This document shows positions 1 to 8,000 of a stretch of DNA of 49,366 nucleotides, in pieces. Position 1 is the stretch's first letter. Every line of letters starts with the position of its first letter. The notes beneath the pieces are model-generated. The model worked only from the letters and a program-made list of their open reading frames with translations. It did no database searches and was not told the DNA's origin. Position numbers and translations under genes: made by a program. The stretch is from an uncultured Roseburia sp. (GTDB lineage Bacteria > Bacillota > Clostridia > Lachnospirales > Lachnospiraceae): contig CANRYS010000022.1 of assembly GCA_947644305.1 (NCBI GenBank), positions 1 through 49,366 of the forward strand, in the 5' to 3' direction.

Positions 1-305
1 CGTGAGACAGTTCGGTCCCTATCCGGCGCGGGCGTAGGATATTTGAGAGGAGCTGCCCTTAGTACGAGAGGACCGGGGTGGACTGGCCGCTGGTGTACCG
101 GTTGTACTGCCAAGTGCATAGCCGGGTAGCCAAGCCGGGAAGGGATAAACGCTGAAGGCATCTAAGCGTGAAGCCCCCCTCAAGATAAGATATCCCAGAT
201 CAAAAGATCATAAGACCCCTTGAAGACGACGAGGTAGATAGGTCTGAGGTGTAAGCATGGTAACATGTTAAGCTGACAGAAACTAATAGGTCGAAGGCTT
301 GACCT
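1..305 (+). rRNA. 23S ribosomal RNA, 3' end (partial)
   Basis: The window opens inside a 23S rRNA. The stretch near position 70 (AGTACGAGAGGACCGGGGTG) is the sarcin-ricin loop region, and the end near 275-303 (ACTAATAGGTCGAAGGCTTG) is the usual 3' terminus of clostridial 23S rRNA. The 5' part lies outside the window. Open reading frames on the minus strand here are chance products. The exact 3' end is uncertain by a few bases. Confidence 0.97.
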
Positions 306-440
306 TAAGAGGTTTGAGAAGGTTAGGAAGCAGTGTGTAGTTTTGAAGGTGCAGAGAAAGAGAGCGCCGAAAGAGAGGACTCCGTTGGGGTTCTTTCTGT
401 AGGTTTCCATAAAAGGTAAGAGAGTTAAGGAAACCTGTAA

Positions 441-512
441 TCCTCGATAGCTCAATGGTAGAGCACACGGCTGTTAACCGTGGGGTTGTTGGTTCGAGCC
501 CAACTCGGGGAG
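441..512 (+). tRNA. tRNA-Asn (GTT)
   Basis: A full cloverleaf can be drawn. The acceptor stem TCCTCGA pairs with TCGGGGA (505-511) and is followed by discriminator G at 512. The D arm is GCTC...GAGC, the anticodon stem CACGG/CCGTG holds loop CTGTTAA with anticodon GTT at 473-475, and the T arm contains GGTTCGAGCCC. CCA is not encoded. It follows the 23S gene by about 135 bases and is probably co-transcribed with the rRNA operon. Confidence 0.97.
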
Positions 513-538
513 CTAGACAACTAAAAAGCAGTTGTCCG

Positions 539-573
539 AAAGTCCTGTAAATTTAATGTTATAGGACTTTTTT
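539..573 (+). terminator. Rho-independent terminator of the rRNA/tRNA unit
   Basis: AAAGTCCT (539-546) pairs with AGGACTTT (563-570) and is followed by further T residues. A second hairpin, GACAACT/AGTTGTC, lies just upstream at 516-536. Together they close the rRNA-tRNA transcription unit. Confidence 0.85.
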
Positions 574-913
574 GCATAGTTTTATTTTAAAGCAGATCAA
601 GAAAACTGGGTTACAGATGAAATGTGACTGTGAATCGAAATGCAGTTAATTACGGAACACATAAAGATTTTCATCCTGTGACCATAGCAGCTATTACTAA
701 TTAAATGGGAAAGTGGCATTGAAAAAAGGGTAGGACAGTTATGGGGATAAACAGTATGTGCCTCATGTCCTACGGTATTATCTGATGGGACAGGTAATCA
801 GGCGGTTTTACGAACGCACTTGCAAAATTGGGAAACAGTGGGGATTTTCAGAGGTAGCGCAGTTATCCGGTTGAAGATAAACAGATATATGGTTATGGTA
901 TATATTGATAAAA
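574..913. other. Gene-free stretch between rRNA unit and Xre gene
   Basis: No convincing gene is seen. Short open stretches exist, for example about 40 codons ending near 872, but none has a ribosome-binding site or a recognisable family. It may hold decayed coding sequence. Confidence 0.5.
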
Positions 914-943
914 GAGGGGGGACTACTTCTGTAGTCCCCCCTC
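914..943 (-). terminator. Terminator downstream of the Xre gene
   Basis: A 13-bp perfect stem (914-926 with 931-943, core AGGGGGGACTAC) has a four-base loop TTCT. On the minus strand it is followed by TCTTTT. It lies 14 bases past the stop of the minus-strand Xre gene. Confidence 0.8.
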
Positions 944-956
944 CCTAGCTGTAATG

Positions 957-1187
957 CTATTTTTTTTCCGGCGGGTAGAAGATAAGCAAATCTTCAATTT
1001 TACATTCCAAGACGGTACAGAGTTTGCAGAGAACAAAGACATCCAGACGGGTGATCTTGTTGGTGCAGAAATTATCAATCTGTTTCCAGTTCATCTCAGC
1101 CTTATGGGAAAGTTTGTTCTTACTCAGGCCTTTTTCTTTTAATAACTTATCCAATTGTATAACGATATGTCCATAATCTTCATCCAC
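957..1187 (-). CDS. Small Xre-family (Cro/CI) helix-turn-helix regulator
   Basis: This 76-residue protein is essentially one helix-turn-helix domain. Residues 8-70 fit the Xre pattern: QLDKLLKEKGLSKNKLS (helices 1-2), then a recognition helix near MNWKQIDNFC, then the VLCKLCTVLECKIEDLL end that is typical of short Cro-like regulators in Firmicutes. The start is GTG at 1187, chosen because GAGGTGAG (1191-1198) sits just upstream and no better start is in frame. It stands alone on the minus strand with its own terminator. Its target is not evident. The family binds DNA as a dimer, often near its own promoter, but no clear operator could be picked out here. Confidence 0.85.
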   Translation of the reverse strand: MDEDYGHIVIQLDKLLKEKGLSKNKLSHKAEMNWKQIDNFCTNKITRLDVFVLCKLCTVLECKIEDLLIFYPPEKK

Positions 1188-1199
1188 GTTCTCACCTCA

Positions 1200-1460
1200 T
1201 ATGTTCATTTGCTTATGAATTATGATATTATTTTATACTTGTTATAGAAATTTTGTAATCCTAAACATATATTATAACACTAAATGAAGAAACGTATGTT
1301 TATATACGCGTTTTATTTATCATCTGTATCAACTAAAATATGAAAATTTTGTATTTTGCATGGTGGCTATATTGAAGCTATCAGTGAGGTAAATACGATT
1401 ATATTTCTGTGTGCTGTCTAAAATTAATTATTGATAAAATATATGGAAACGAGCTTTTAT
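1200..1460. other. AT-rich intergenic region
   Basis: Very AT-rich sequence lies between the divergent Xre gene and the vanY-like remnant. It must carry the Xre promoter, but no strong -35/-10 pair was identified. No gene or RNA is recognised. Confidence 0.5.
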
Positions 1461-1461
1461 T

Positions 1462-2131
1462 ATGACTATGACTAAAAAACAAATGAAGAGCAGATTCAGA
1501 AATAAGAAGAGAGGAAAGAGGAAAATAGTTAGTTTAATTACTGTATTTTTTCTATCTTAATTCTTAGTTTTGCGTGGAAGGCAGGTATTACAGAAAGACT
1601 ATCAGCTCTCCCACGCGTTTCTGTAGAGAATAGTACAATTGAAGTTAGCTCGACGGCGCGAATTTGAACCCGTCGTCGAGCTAAGAAGCAGACAAGTAGT
1701 CTGATTGATAACAAGCAGGATGATATAACACAGGATTCAAGTTTCGGAGGCAAGGGTAGCCAAGATTTGGAGCCTCATACATCTTGGTATTTAACTTTAG
1801 TAAATAAAATGAATGCTCTTCCAAAAGACTATAGGCCAGATTTGGTAGAGGTACAGGGTGGTGAACGTGTAGATAAACGCATTTATGATCCATTGATGCA
1901 GATATTAGAGGCTGCTAAAGAAGGGAATTGTGGGTTTATCTATGGCTGCAGAAAAATAGTTATAAATACGGTTTTATCTTTCGATATCCTGGAAATAAAT
2001 CACAGATTACTCATGTTGCGGAGGAAGTCTGGCTTTATCGATATGTTGGAGTGGAAGCGGCGACAGAGATGTATGAACGGGGGCTTTGCTTAGTAGATCA
2101 GTTACGAGACTTCGATATATTTAACAGTTAG
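1462..2131 (+). pseudogene. Decayed VanY-type D-alanyl-D-alanine carboxypeptidase
   Basis: The pieces form an ordered but broken M15B peptidase (VanY). A basic N-terminus starting at ATG 1462 runs into a hydrophobic anchor, but the frame shifts at the T run near 1545-1551 (VSLITVFF then ILSFAWKAG). The linker is interrupted by a short palindromic repeat (1646-1683) that adds an in-frame stop. Then comes the hallmark WYLTLVNKMNALPKDYRP (from about 1782). After EAAKEGN the frame shifts again and the zinc-ligand core (SxHxxGxAxD region) is missing. The sequence resumes with YGFIFRYPGNK...LYRYVGVEAA, the usual VanY C-terminus. VanY enzymes trim D-Ala from peptidoglycan precursors. This copy cannot be active. 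Family assignment is firm from the two conserved blocks. Confidence 0.85.
1646..1683. repeat. Short TA-flanked palindromic repeat (copy 1)
   Basis: TAGCTCGACGGCG at the left pairs with CGTCGTCGAGCTA at the right around a short loop containing AATTTGAACC. The element is 34 bp between flanking TA dinucleotides (1646-1647 and 1682-1683). It interrupts the vanY-like remnant. Removing it with one TA gives GAA GTT AAG AAG CAG, in frame on both sides, so it appears to have inserted at a TA target. Confidence 0.9.
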
Positions 2132-2195
2132 CCGTTTATAGATGCATGATAATAGAATACATTCATTTTCTATGGCAGATATTAGAAAAAAGTTC

Positions 2196-2224
2196 TTGCA
2201 AATTGTGAATTTATGTGATATACT
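2196..2224 (+). promoter_or_regulatory. Sigma-A-type promoter for rpmJ
   Basis: TTGCAA (2196-2201), a 17-base spacer and TATACT (2219-2224) match a housekeeping promoter. It lies 91 bases before the rpmJ start and probably drives rpmJ and part of the downstream ribosomal operon. Confidence 0.75.
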
Positions 2225-2314
2225 CGTAGATGGACTTTCGCTAGACGGAAGTAAATGGGCCTGTTTTCCTGGCTCAAAGATAACATGTCAACCATGTGAA
2301 AGGAGGTTATTACT

Positions 2315-2428
2315 GTGAAAGTTAGATCATCAGTAAAACCAATTTGCGAAAAATGCAAAGTTATTAAAAGAAAGGGTCGTATCAGAGTAATCTGTGAAAA
2401 TCCAAAACACAAACAAAGACAGGGCTAA
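2315..2428 (+). CDS. rpmJ: Ribosomal protein bL36
   Basis: This is a 37-residue protein too short for routine ORF listing. It has the typical L36 sequence: [19 protein letters not shown], then [16 protein letters not shown], with the zinc-binding Cys/Cys/Cys/His set (CEKC...C...H). The start is GTG at 2315, preceded by AGGAGG (2301-2306). L36 is the smallest protein of the large ribosomal subunit. In many Firmicutes rpmJ sits between infA and rpsM. infA is not seen upstream here, where a vanY-like remnant lies instead. Confidence 0.97.
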   Translation: MKVRSSVKPICEKCKVIKRKGRIRVICENPKHKQRQG

Positions 2429-2443
2429 GAATATATCAGAGAG

Positions 2444-2469
2444 ACCTAAAGGAGACTTTAGGTTCTTTT
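2444..2469 (+). terminator. Terminator or attenuator between rpmJ and rpsM
   Basis: ACCTAAAG (2444-2451) and CTTTAGGT (2456-2463) form a stem with loop GAGA, followed by TCTTTT. Its place inside a normally continuous ribosomal operon suggests attenuation or partial termination before rpsM. Confidence 0.75.
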
Positions 2470-2779
2470 CGTGCTTATATAAGTCTTGCTTTCTGTGTTA
2501 CAGACTTCTCATTCCGTCATTATGGGAAGCTGTGATATCATGACGGTAAGCGCCGCAGATTTCTCCACAAAGTTTCATCTTATATATTTTATAGAAGAAA
2601 GTGGTTCTTGGTCTGTGACGTTGTTATGGTTTAAAGCGGCTGCAAAGAATTTTCATATGAAAATAAAGAATTTCCATACGAAAATTCTTAGAAGGAAGCG
2701 TTGCTTCTTTCGGGTGGAATCCAGAGGGGATTCCAGAGAAACATTTTATTTAAAATTTTTATGGAGGTGTAAAGTACAC
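2470..2779 (+). promoter_or_regulatory. Structured leader of the rpsM (alpha) operon
   Basis: This 310-base stretch has no gene of its own, although it is open in the rpsM frame. It contains a 16-bp palindrome ATTTTCATATGAAAAT (2649-2664), a near-copy at 2670-2685, a hairpin GGAAGC/GCTTC near 2693-2711 and a hairpin TGGAATCC/GGATTCCA (2715-2735). It ends in GGAGGTG before the rpsM ATG. A ribosomal-protein-binding leader is plausible but not proven. No strong promoter was identified. Confidence 0.5.
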
Positions 2780-3148
2780 ATGGCTCGTATCAGTGGTGTA
2801 GATTTACCAAGAGAAAAACGTGTAGAGATAGGTCTGACCTATATTTACGGTATCGGCGTTGCCAGTTCAAGACGTATTCTGGCAGAAGCAAACGTAAATC
2901 CTGACATTCGTTGTAAGGATTTGACCGACGATGATGTTGCAAAGATTCGTGATGTTATTGACAGAACTCAGGTCGTAGAGGGTGATCTTCGTAGAGAGAT
3001 CGCATTGAATATCAAGAGATTACAGGAAATTGGATGCTACAGAGGGATTCGTCACAGAAAAGGACTTCCGGTTCGTGGTCAGAAGACAAAGACAAACGCG
3101 AGAACTAGAAAAGGTCCTAAGCGTACAGTAGCAAATAAGAAGAAATAA
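2780..3148 (+). CDS. rpsM: Ribosomal protein uS13
   Basis: The protein is 122 residues. It has the canonical S13 start [21 protein letters not shown], the helix-two-turn-helix core, the middle [19 protein letters not shown] and the basic C-terminus [18 protein letters not shown]13 sits in the head of the 30S subunit and contacts the 50S subunit and the P-site tRNA. The frame is open further upstream to about 2486, but the true start is ATG 2780, fixed by GGAGGTG (2763-2769) and by homology. It is the first gene of the rpsM-rpsK-rpsD-rpoA-rplQ operon. Confidence 0.98.
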   Translation: MARISGVDLPREKRVEIGLTYIYGIGVASSRRILAEANVNPDIRCKDLTDDDVAKIRDVIDRTQVVEGDLRREIALNIKRLQEIGCYRGIRHRKGLPVRGQKTKTNARTRKGPKRTVANKKK

Positions 3149-3188
3149 TTCTGTAAATCAATGAAGAAATAATTTAGGAGGTTTTGTC

Positions 3189-3584
3189 ATGGCTAAGAAA
3201 GTTGCAAAAAAAGTGACAAAAAGGCGTGTCAAAAAGAATATTGACCGCGGACAAGCGCACATTCAGTCATCTTTTAATAATACAATCGTAACACTGACCG
3301 ATATGCAGGGAAATGCTATTTCATGGGCAAGTGCAGGTGGATTGGGATTCAGAGGATCTAGAAAATCGACTCCATATGCTGCTCAGATGGCTGCAGAGAC
3401 AGCAGCAAAGGCAGCATTGCCACATGGACTTAAGTCGGTAGAGGTAATGGTAAAAGGACCTGGTTCAGGCCGAGAAGCTGCAATCCGTGCGATCCAAGCT
3501 TCTGGTATTGAAGTTACTAGTATTCAGGATGTAACGCCAGTTCCACACAATGGTTGTAGACCACCAAAACGTAGAAGAGTTTAA
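3189..3584 (+). CDS. rpsK: Ribosomal protein uS11
   Basis: The protein is 131 residues. It shows the diagnostic S11 motifs [35 protein letters not shown] and the C-terminal [19 protein letters not shown]11 is in the platform of the 30S subunit near the E site. The length is normal, with an N-terminal Lys-rich extension ([16 protein letters not shown]). The start at 3189 has AGGAGG just upstream (3177-3182). It lies 40 bases after rpsM in the same operon. Confidence 0.98.
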   Translation: MAKKVAKKVTKRRVKKNIDRGQAHIQSSFNNTIVTLTDMQGNAISWASAGGLGFRGSRKSTPYAAQMAAETAAKAALPHGLKSVEVMVKGPGSGREAAIRAIQASGIEVTSIQDVTPVPHNGCRPPKRRRV

Positions 3585-3602
3585 TCATAGGAGGTATTAA
3601 AA

Positions 3603-4196
3603 ATGGCTATAGATAGGACGCCTGTTCTGAAAAGATGTAGATCTCTTGATCTGGATCCAGTATATCTGGGAATTGATAAAAAATCAAAGAGAAATGCAAG
3701 AACTGGAAGAAAACTCAGTGAGTATGGTACTCAGCTGAAAGAAAAGCAAAAAGCGAAATTTATATATGGTGTACTTGAGAAGCCTTTCCGTAACTATTTT
3801 GCGAAGGCTCAGAAGTTAAAATATGGTACCGTTGGTGAAAACCTGATGATCCTTCTTGAACTGAGACTTGACAATGTTATGTTCCGTCTGGGATATGGTA
3901 GAACAAGAAAAGAAGCAAGACAGATCGTTGATCATAAGCATGTGCTTGTAAATGGCAAACCGGTAAACATTCCATCTTATCAGCTGAAGTCTGGAGATGT
4001 GATTGAAATTAAAGAAAAATTCAAAGGAACACAGAGATATAAGGACATTCTGGAAGTGACAGGTTCTCGAATGGTACCGGCATGGCTGGAGGCAGACCAT
4101 GAAAATCTCAAAGGAACCGTATCTCAGATACCGACAAGAGCAGAGATCGATGTTCCTGTAAATGAAGTGCTTATCGTCGAGTTGTACTCCAAGTAA
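3603..4196 (+). CDS. rpsD: Ribosomal protein uS4
   Basis: The protein is 197 residues. The N-terminal part lacks the CxxC zinc-type pattern and reads RCRSLDLDPVYLGIDKKSKRN. The S4 RNA-binding domain covers about residues 90-150 (LELRLDNVMFRLGYGRTRKEARQIVDHKHVLVNG). S4 nucleates 30S assembly, and in many bacteria it represses its own operon by binding mRNA. AGGAGG precedes the ATG at 3603, and the gene is 18 bases after rpsK. Confidence 0.98.
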   Translation: MAIDRTPVLKRCRSLDLDPVYLGIDKKSKRNARTGRKLSEYGTQLKEKQKAKFIYGVLEKPFRNYFAKAQKLKYGTVGENLMILLELRLDNVMFRLGYGRTRKEARQIVDHKHVLVNGKPVNIPSYQLKSGDVIEIKEKFKGTQRYKDILEVTGSRMVPAWLEADHENLKGTVSQIPTRAEIDVPVNEVLIVELYSK

Positions 4197-4225
4197 TTAA
4201 GTAAACCCAAAAGGAGGGTCCTAGA

Positions 4226-5188
4226 GTGTTTGAATTTGAGAAGCCAAGAATTGAAATCGCTGAAATTTCTGAAGATAAGAAATATGGACGTTTTGTAGTA
4301 GAACCACTTGAAAGAGGATACGGAACAACTTTGGGTAATTCTTTGAGACGGATTATGCTTTCGTCTTTGCCAGGTACTGCGGTAAGTCATATCAAGATTG
4401 ATGGTGTTGTGCATGAATTCAGTGCGATTCCGGGAGTAAAGGAAGATGTCACGGAGATCGTGATGAATATCAAGAGTCTTGCCATCAAAAACAGCAGTGA
4501 TAACCTGAATGAGACGAAGATGATGTACATTGATGCAAACGGCGAGGGCGTGGTAACGGCCGCTGATATCAAATGTGACGCTGATCTTGAGATTATAAAT
4601 CAAGATCAGGTCATCGCCACATTGAACGGTGGAGCAGACTGTAAGCTCTACATAGAAATGACTGTGGTAAATGGTCGTGGATATGTAAGTTCTGATAAGA
4701 ACAAGAGAGAAGAAATGGCAATCGATGTAATTCCGATTGATTCCATATTTACTCCCATCGAGCGGGTAAATATCTCGATTGAAAACACACGTGTCGGTCA
4801 GATTACTGACTTTGATAAGCTTACACTGGATGTATATACAAATGGAACTCTTGAGCCAGACGAGGCTGTCAGCCTTGCTGCAAAGGTTATGAGTGAGCAT
4901 TTGAATACATTTATTGATTTGTCAGAAAAGGCCAGAATGGCTGAGGTTATTGTGGAGAAGGAAGAAGATGACACCGTCAAGGTATTGGAACTCAATATCG
5001 ACGAGCTGGAGTTATCGGTACGTTCCTATAACTGCCTGAAGAGAGCGGGAATCAATACAGTGGAAGAACTGACAAATAAGACAGCTGACGATATGATGAA
5101 AGTTCGTAACCTGGGGCGCAAATCATTAGAAGAGGTGCTCGCCAAGTTGAAAGAACTCGGTTTGTCACTTAAGTCAAGTGAAGATTAA
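4226..5188 (+). CDS. rpoA: RNA polymerase alpha subunit
   Basis: The protein is 320 residues. The N-terminal domain carries the assembly signature [25 protein letters not shown] (split at about residues 32-57). The C-terminal domain (about 255-315) has [19 protein letters not shown] and [16 protein letters not shown], the alpha-CTD that contacts UP elements and activators. The start is GTG at 4226 after AGGAGG (4211-4216). It is the fourth gene of the alpha operon. A 258-codon minus-strand frame opposite this gene is a shadow. Confidence 0.98.
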   Translation: MFEFEKPRIEIAEISEDKKYGRFVVEPLERGYGTTLGNSLRRIMLSSLPGTAVSHIKIDGVVHEFSAIPGVKEDVTEIVMNIKSLAIKNSSDNLNETKMMYIDANGEGVVTAADIKCDADLEIINQDQVIATLNGGADCKLYIEMTVVNGRGYVSSDKNKREEMAIDVIPIDSIFTPIERVNISIENTRVGQITDFDKLTLDVYTNGTLEPDEAVSLAAKVMSEHLNTFIDLSEKARMAEVIVEKEEDDTVKVLELNIDELELSVRSYNCLKRAGINTVEELTNKTADDMMKVRNLGRKSLEEVLAKLKELGLSLKSSED

Positions 5189-5227
5189 TCAAACTTTGTT
5201 TTACTAAGTATCAAGGAGGAAATAGAA

Positions 5228-5764
5228 ATGGCAGGTTATAGAAAGCTTGGAAGAACTTCCAGCCAGAGAAAAGCCTTGCTTCGCAATCAGGTAACGAATC
5301 TTCTTTATCATGGTAAAATCGTTACTACTGAGGCAAAAGCAAAAGAAATCCGCAGAATTGCTGAGCATATGATCGCTCTTGCAGTTCGCGAAAAAGATAA
5401 TTATGAGACAGTTACAGTCAAAGCCAAAGTGGCTCAGAAGGATAAAGACGGAAAACGTGTAAAAGAAGTCGTAGATGGCAAGAAAGTTACCGTTTTTGAT
5501 ATCGTTGACAAGGAAATCAAAAAAGAAGCTCCTTCCAGACTGCATGCAAGACGTCAGATGAACAAGATGCTTTATGGTATCAAGGAAGTTCCGACGGCTA
5601 CAGCAGGACGTAAAAAAGGAACCAAGACAATCGATATTGCAAGCAAGCTGTTTGATGAGATTGCACCGAAGTATGCTGACCGCAAGGGTGGTTATACAAG
5701 GATTATTAAGATTGGACCTCGTAAGGGCGATGCGGCAATGGAAGTTGTAATTGAACTTGTGTAA
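5228..5764 (+). CDS. rplQ: Ribosomal protein bL17, long form
   Basis: The protein is 178 residues. It starts [21 protein letters not shown], as L17 does, and ends [21 protein letters not shown]. Typical L17 is about 115-130 residues. Here an extra segment of roughly 50 residues, including [19 protein letters not shown] and [17 protein letters not shown], sits between the N-terminal helix and the C-terminal strand. Such insertions occur in Lachnospiraceae L17 proteins. AAGGAGG precedes ATG 5228. It is the last gene of the alpha operon. Confidence 0.96.
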   Translation: MAGYRKLGRTSSQRKALLRNQVTNLLYHGKIVTTEAKAKEIRRIAEHMIALAVREKDNYETVTVKAKVAQKDKDGKRVKEVVDGKKVTVFDIVDKEIKKEAPSRLHARRQMNKMLYGIKEVPTATAGRKKGTKTIDIASKLFDEIAPKYADRKGGYTRIIKIGPRKGDAAMEVVIELV

Positions 5765-5779
5765 AGGTTTTTGATATCA

Positions 5780-5813
5780 TTATGGCGGTATGACGAAGGT
5801 CATATCGCCATAA
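5780..5813 (+). terminator. Hairpin ending the alpha operon
   Basis: The near-perfect stem TTATGGCGGTATGAC / GTCATATCGCCATAA has loop GAAG. It is followed by an AT-rich stretch with only a weak T run, so termination may be partial. Confidence 0.65.
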
Positions 5814-5876
5814 ATATTTACGCGAAGGTAAAGTGAGAATACCTGTGAGCTTGGTAGCGCAGAAATGGAGGGAAAG

Positions 5877-6527
5877 ATGAGAAAAGCAACAAAATTATTA
5901 TGTTTGGTATTGATATTAGTTCTAGGAATTACTGGATGTGGCGGCTACGCGAAAGAGAAAGAACAGTCCGGCAAAACTGGTTCGGCGGATTCCGGGAAAC
6001 AGCAGGAGTCACAGACTGGTGAGACACTTACGGGAAAACATCATGTGGAGATACAGATAAAAGATTATGGTACCATTAAGGCGGAACTGGATGCAGATGT
6101 GGCGCCGATCTCCGTTTCAAACTTTGTATCCCTGGCAAAGAGTGGGTTTTATGATGGTTTGACTTTTCACCGTATCATTTCTGGATTTATGATTCAGGGG
6201 GGAGATCCCAAGGGCGATGGAACAGGTGGCTCTGACAAAAACATCAAAGGAGAGTTCTCCGCCAACGGAGTTGAAAACAGTATTTCCCACGTGAGGGGGA
6301 CGATCTCCATGGCACGCGCCCAGGAATACGACAGTGCAAGTTCCCAGTTTTTTATTATGCATCAGGATTCCGCATCCTTGGACGGCCAGTATGCAGCATT
6401 TGGTAAAGTGACAGAGGGAATGGAAATTGTGGACCAGATCTGTGAAAAGACGCCAGTGGTGGACGGAAATGGAAAAGTGGAGGCAGACAAGCAGCCCAAG
6501 ATTGAGACCATTAAGGTGATTGACTAA
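5877..6527 (+). CDS. Cyclophilin-type peptidyl-prolyl isomerase lipoprotein
   Basis: The protein is 216 residues. The N-terminus (MRKATKLLCLVLILVLGITGCGG) is a lipoprotein signal with lipobox ITGC, so it should be anchored outside the membrane. A Gly/Ser/Gln-rich linker follows. The cyclophilin domain (about residues 55-214) shows VSNFVSLAKSGFYDGLTFHRI, GFMIQGGDPKGDGTGGS, SMARAQEYDSASSQFFI and AAFGKV. The catalytic Arg (FHRI), the Gln of MIQGGDP and the Phe of SQFFI are present. It probably helps secreted proteins fold. ATG 5877 is preferred over ATG 5865 because GGAGGG lies directly before it. It ends 31 bases before the tyrS start, so the two may be co-transcribed. Confidence 0.93.
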   Translation: MRKATKLLCLVLILVLGITGCGGYAKEKEQSGKTGSADSGKQQESQTGETLTGKHHVEIQIKDYGTIKAELDADVAPISVSNFVSLAKSGFYDGLTFHRIISGFMIQGGDPKGDGTGGSDKNIKGEFSANGVENSISHVRGTISMARAQEYDSASSQFFIMHQDSASLDGQYAAFGKVTEGMEIVDQICEKTPVVDGNGKVEADKQPKIETIKVID

Positions 6528-6558
6528 TGGGCTAGCATGGTTTCGGAAGGGAGAAAAG

Positions 6559-7785
6559 ATGAAAGTATATGACGAACTGGAAGCTCGTGGGCTGATCGCT
6601 CAGGTGACCGATGAAAAAGAGATCAAGGAGCTGGTGAATAACGGTAAGGCGGTATTTTACATTGGATTTGATCCGACAGCGGACAGTCTTCACGTAGGAC
6701 ACTTTATGGCGCTTTGTTTAATGAAAAGACTGCAAATGGCTGGAAATAAACCGATTGTGCTGATCGGAGGCGGGACAGCCATGGTGGGTGATCCGTCTGG
6801 CAGGACAGATATGCGTCAGATGATGACAGAGGAGACGATCCAGCATAATGTGGACTGTTTTAAAAAGCAGATGAGCCGGTTTATCGACTTCTCGGAAGGC
6901 AAAGCCATTGTTGTAAATAATGCGGACTGGCTGAAGGACTTAAATTATATGGAAGTCCTCCGGGATATCGGACCGCATTTTTCCGTAAACCGCATGCTTG
7001 CAGCGGAGTGTTATAAACAGCGTATGGAGAAGGGATTGACTTTTCTGGAATTCAATTACATGATCATGCAGAGTTTTGACTTTTATGCCCTGTTTCAGAA
7101 ATACGGCTGCAATATGCAGTTTGGCGGGGATGACCAGTGGAGCAATATGCTTGGCGGTACGGAACTGATACGCCGTAAGCTGGGTAAGGATGCCTATGCC
7201 ATGACCATCAATCTTCTCCTGAATTCTGAGGGAAAGAAGATGGGAAAGACGCAGTCTGGGGCGGTCTGGCTGGATCCTGAAAAGACCAGTCCCTTTGATT
7301 TTTACCAGTACTGGCGAAATGTCAGTGATTCGGATGTGTTGAAATGCTTGCGTATGCTTACCTTCTTACCATTGGATCAGATCGACGAGATGGATCAGTG
7401 GGAAGGAAGCCAGTTAAATCAGGCGAAAGAAATCCTTGCTTATGAGCTGACTAAGCTTGTGCATGGTGAAGAAGAGGCAGTGAAGGCACAGGAGGGTGCC
7501 AGGGCCCTGTTTGCCAGCGGAAGTGCGGCACAGATGCCGGAGGTGGAGCTGACAGAGGCTGATTTTGAAGAGGGAAGTATCGGAATTCTTAATCTTCTTG
7601 TGAAGGCAGGACTGGCGCCTTCTAACGGTGAAGCGCGGAGAAATGTTCAGCAGGGAGGCGTATCTATCGACGGAGAGAAGGTAGAGGATGCCAGGTTGCA
7701 GGTGGCAAGAGAAAGTATTGGCCCCGAAGGCGTCGTGCTGAAGCGTGGAAAGAAAAAGTTTATGAGGATCATTGTGAAATCCTGA
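6559..7785 (+). CDS. tyrS: Tyrosyl-tRNA synthetase
   Basis: The protein is 408 residues. The class I catalytic domain contains the HIGH-type motif HVGH (in FDPTADSLHVGHFMALC) and the KMSKS-type motif KMGKT. Substrate-binding motifs YMIMQSFDFYALF and GGDDQWSN are present. A C-terminal S4 RNA-binding domain (about 345-408, GEARRNVQQGGVSIDG) completes the normal bacterial form. It charges tRNA-Tyr. The start is ATG 6559 with GAAGGGAG upstream. No T-box leader is seen, and the gene follows the cyclophilin gene closely. Confidence 0.97.
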   Translation: MKVYDELEARGLIAQVTDEKEIKELVNNGKAVFYIGFDPTADSLHVGHFMALCLMKRLQMAGNKPIVLIGGGTAMVGDPSGRTDMRQMMTEETIQHNVDCFKKQMSRFIDFSEGKAIVVNNADWLKDLNYMEVLRDIGPHFSVNRMLAAECYKQRMEKGLTFLEFNYMIMQSFDFYALFQKYGCNMQFGGDDQWSNMLGGTELIRRKLGKDAYAMTINLLLNSEGKKMGKTQSGAVWLDPEKTSPFDFYQYWRNVSDSDVLKCLRMLTFLPLDQIDEMDQWEGSQLNQAKEILAYELTKLVHGEEEAVKAQEGARALFASGSAAQMPEVELTEADFEEGSIGILNLLVKAGLAPSNGEARRNVQQGGVSIDGEKVEDARLQVARESIGPEGVVLKRGKKKFMRIIVKS

Positions 7786-7835
7786 AAGTTTGCCGATGCA
7801 GCAGGAAAAGAAATATAGTTATTGCTGGGGAAGCA

Positions 7836-7906
7836 GGACGAAGACCTAGTAGCTCGACGGTGCGAGTTTGCACTGTCTAGCTATCGGAGACTTCGTCCCG
7901 TTTTTT
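7836..7906 (+). terminator. tyrS terminator carrying a repeat in its loop
   Basis: GGACGAAG (7836-7843) pairs with CTTCGTCC (7891-7898), followed by CG and six T residues. The loop between the arms is occupied by a TAGCTCGACGG palindrome (7850-7883), which folds on itself. Termination is therefore probably kept. Confidence 0.85.
7850..7883. repeat. Short TA-flanked palindromic repeat (copy 2)
   Basis: TAGCTCGACGGTGC pairs with GCACTGTCTAGCTA around loop GAGTTT. It is the same family as the copy at 1646 but 30 bp between the TA pairs. It lies inside the loop of the tyrS terminator. Confidence 0.85.
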
Positions 7907-7920
7907 ATGCCAGAAGAGGC

Positions 7921-7949
7921 TTGACAATGTATGACTATTATGATAGTCT
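7921..7949 (+). promoter_or_regulatory. Possible promoter of the BspA-like gene
   Basis: A perfect -35 TTGACA (7921-7926) is followed after 17 bases by TAGTCT (7944-7949), a weak -10. It lies about 50 bases upstream of the start at 8001, just after the tyrS terminator. Confidence 0.5.
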
Positions 7950-8000
7950 ATATGTATCCAGAGACGATATGTGGAAATAAAATTATAATGGAGGGAGAAC

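Noticed and set aside
744-872. About 40 open codons (QYVPHVLRYYL...) that could be an integrase fragment
   Set aside because: The resemblance is only to a short HxxR-like pattern; no other recombinase motif and no start.
4124-4900. Long minus-strand frame (258 codons) opposite rpoA and rpsD
   Set aside because: It is a shadow of the highly biased rpoA/rpsD coding sequence, has no ribosome-binding site and no family resemblance.
6528-6558. T-box leader before tyrS
   Set aside because: The gap to the cyclophilin gene is too short and no T-box sequence or terminator is present.
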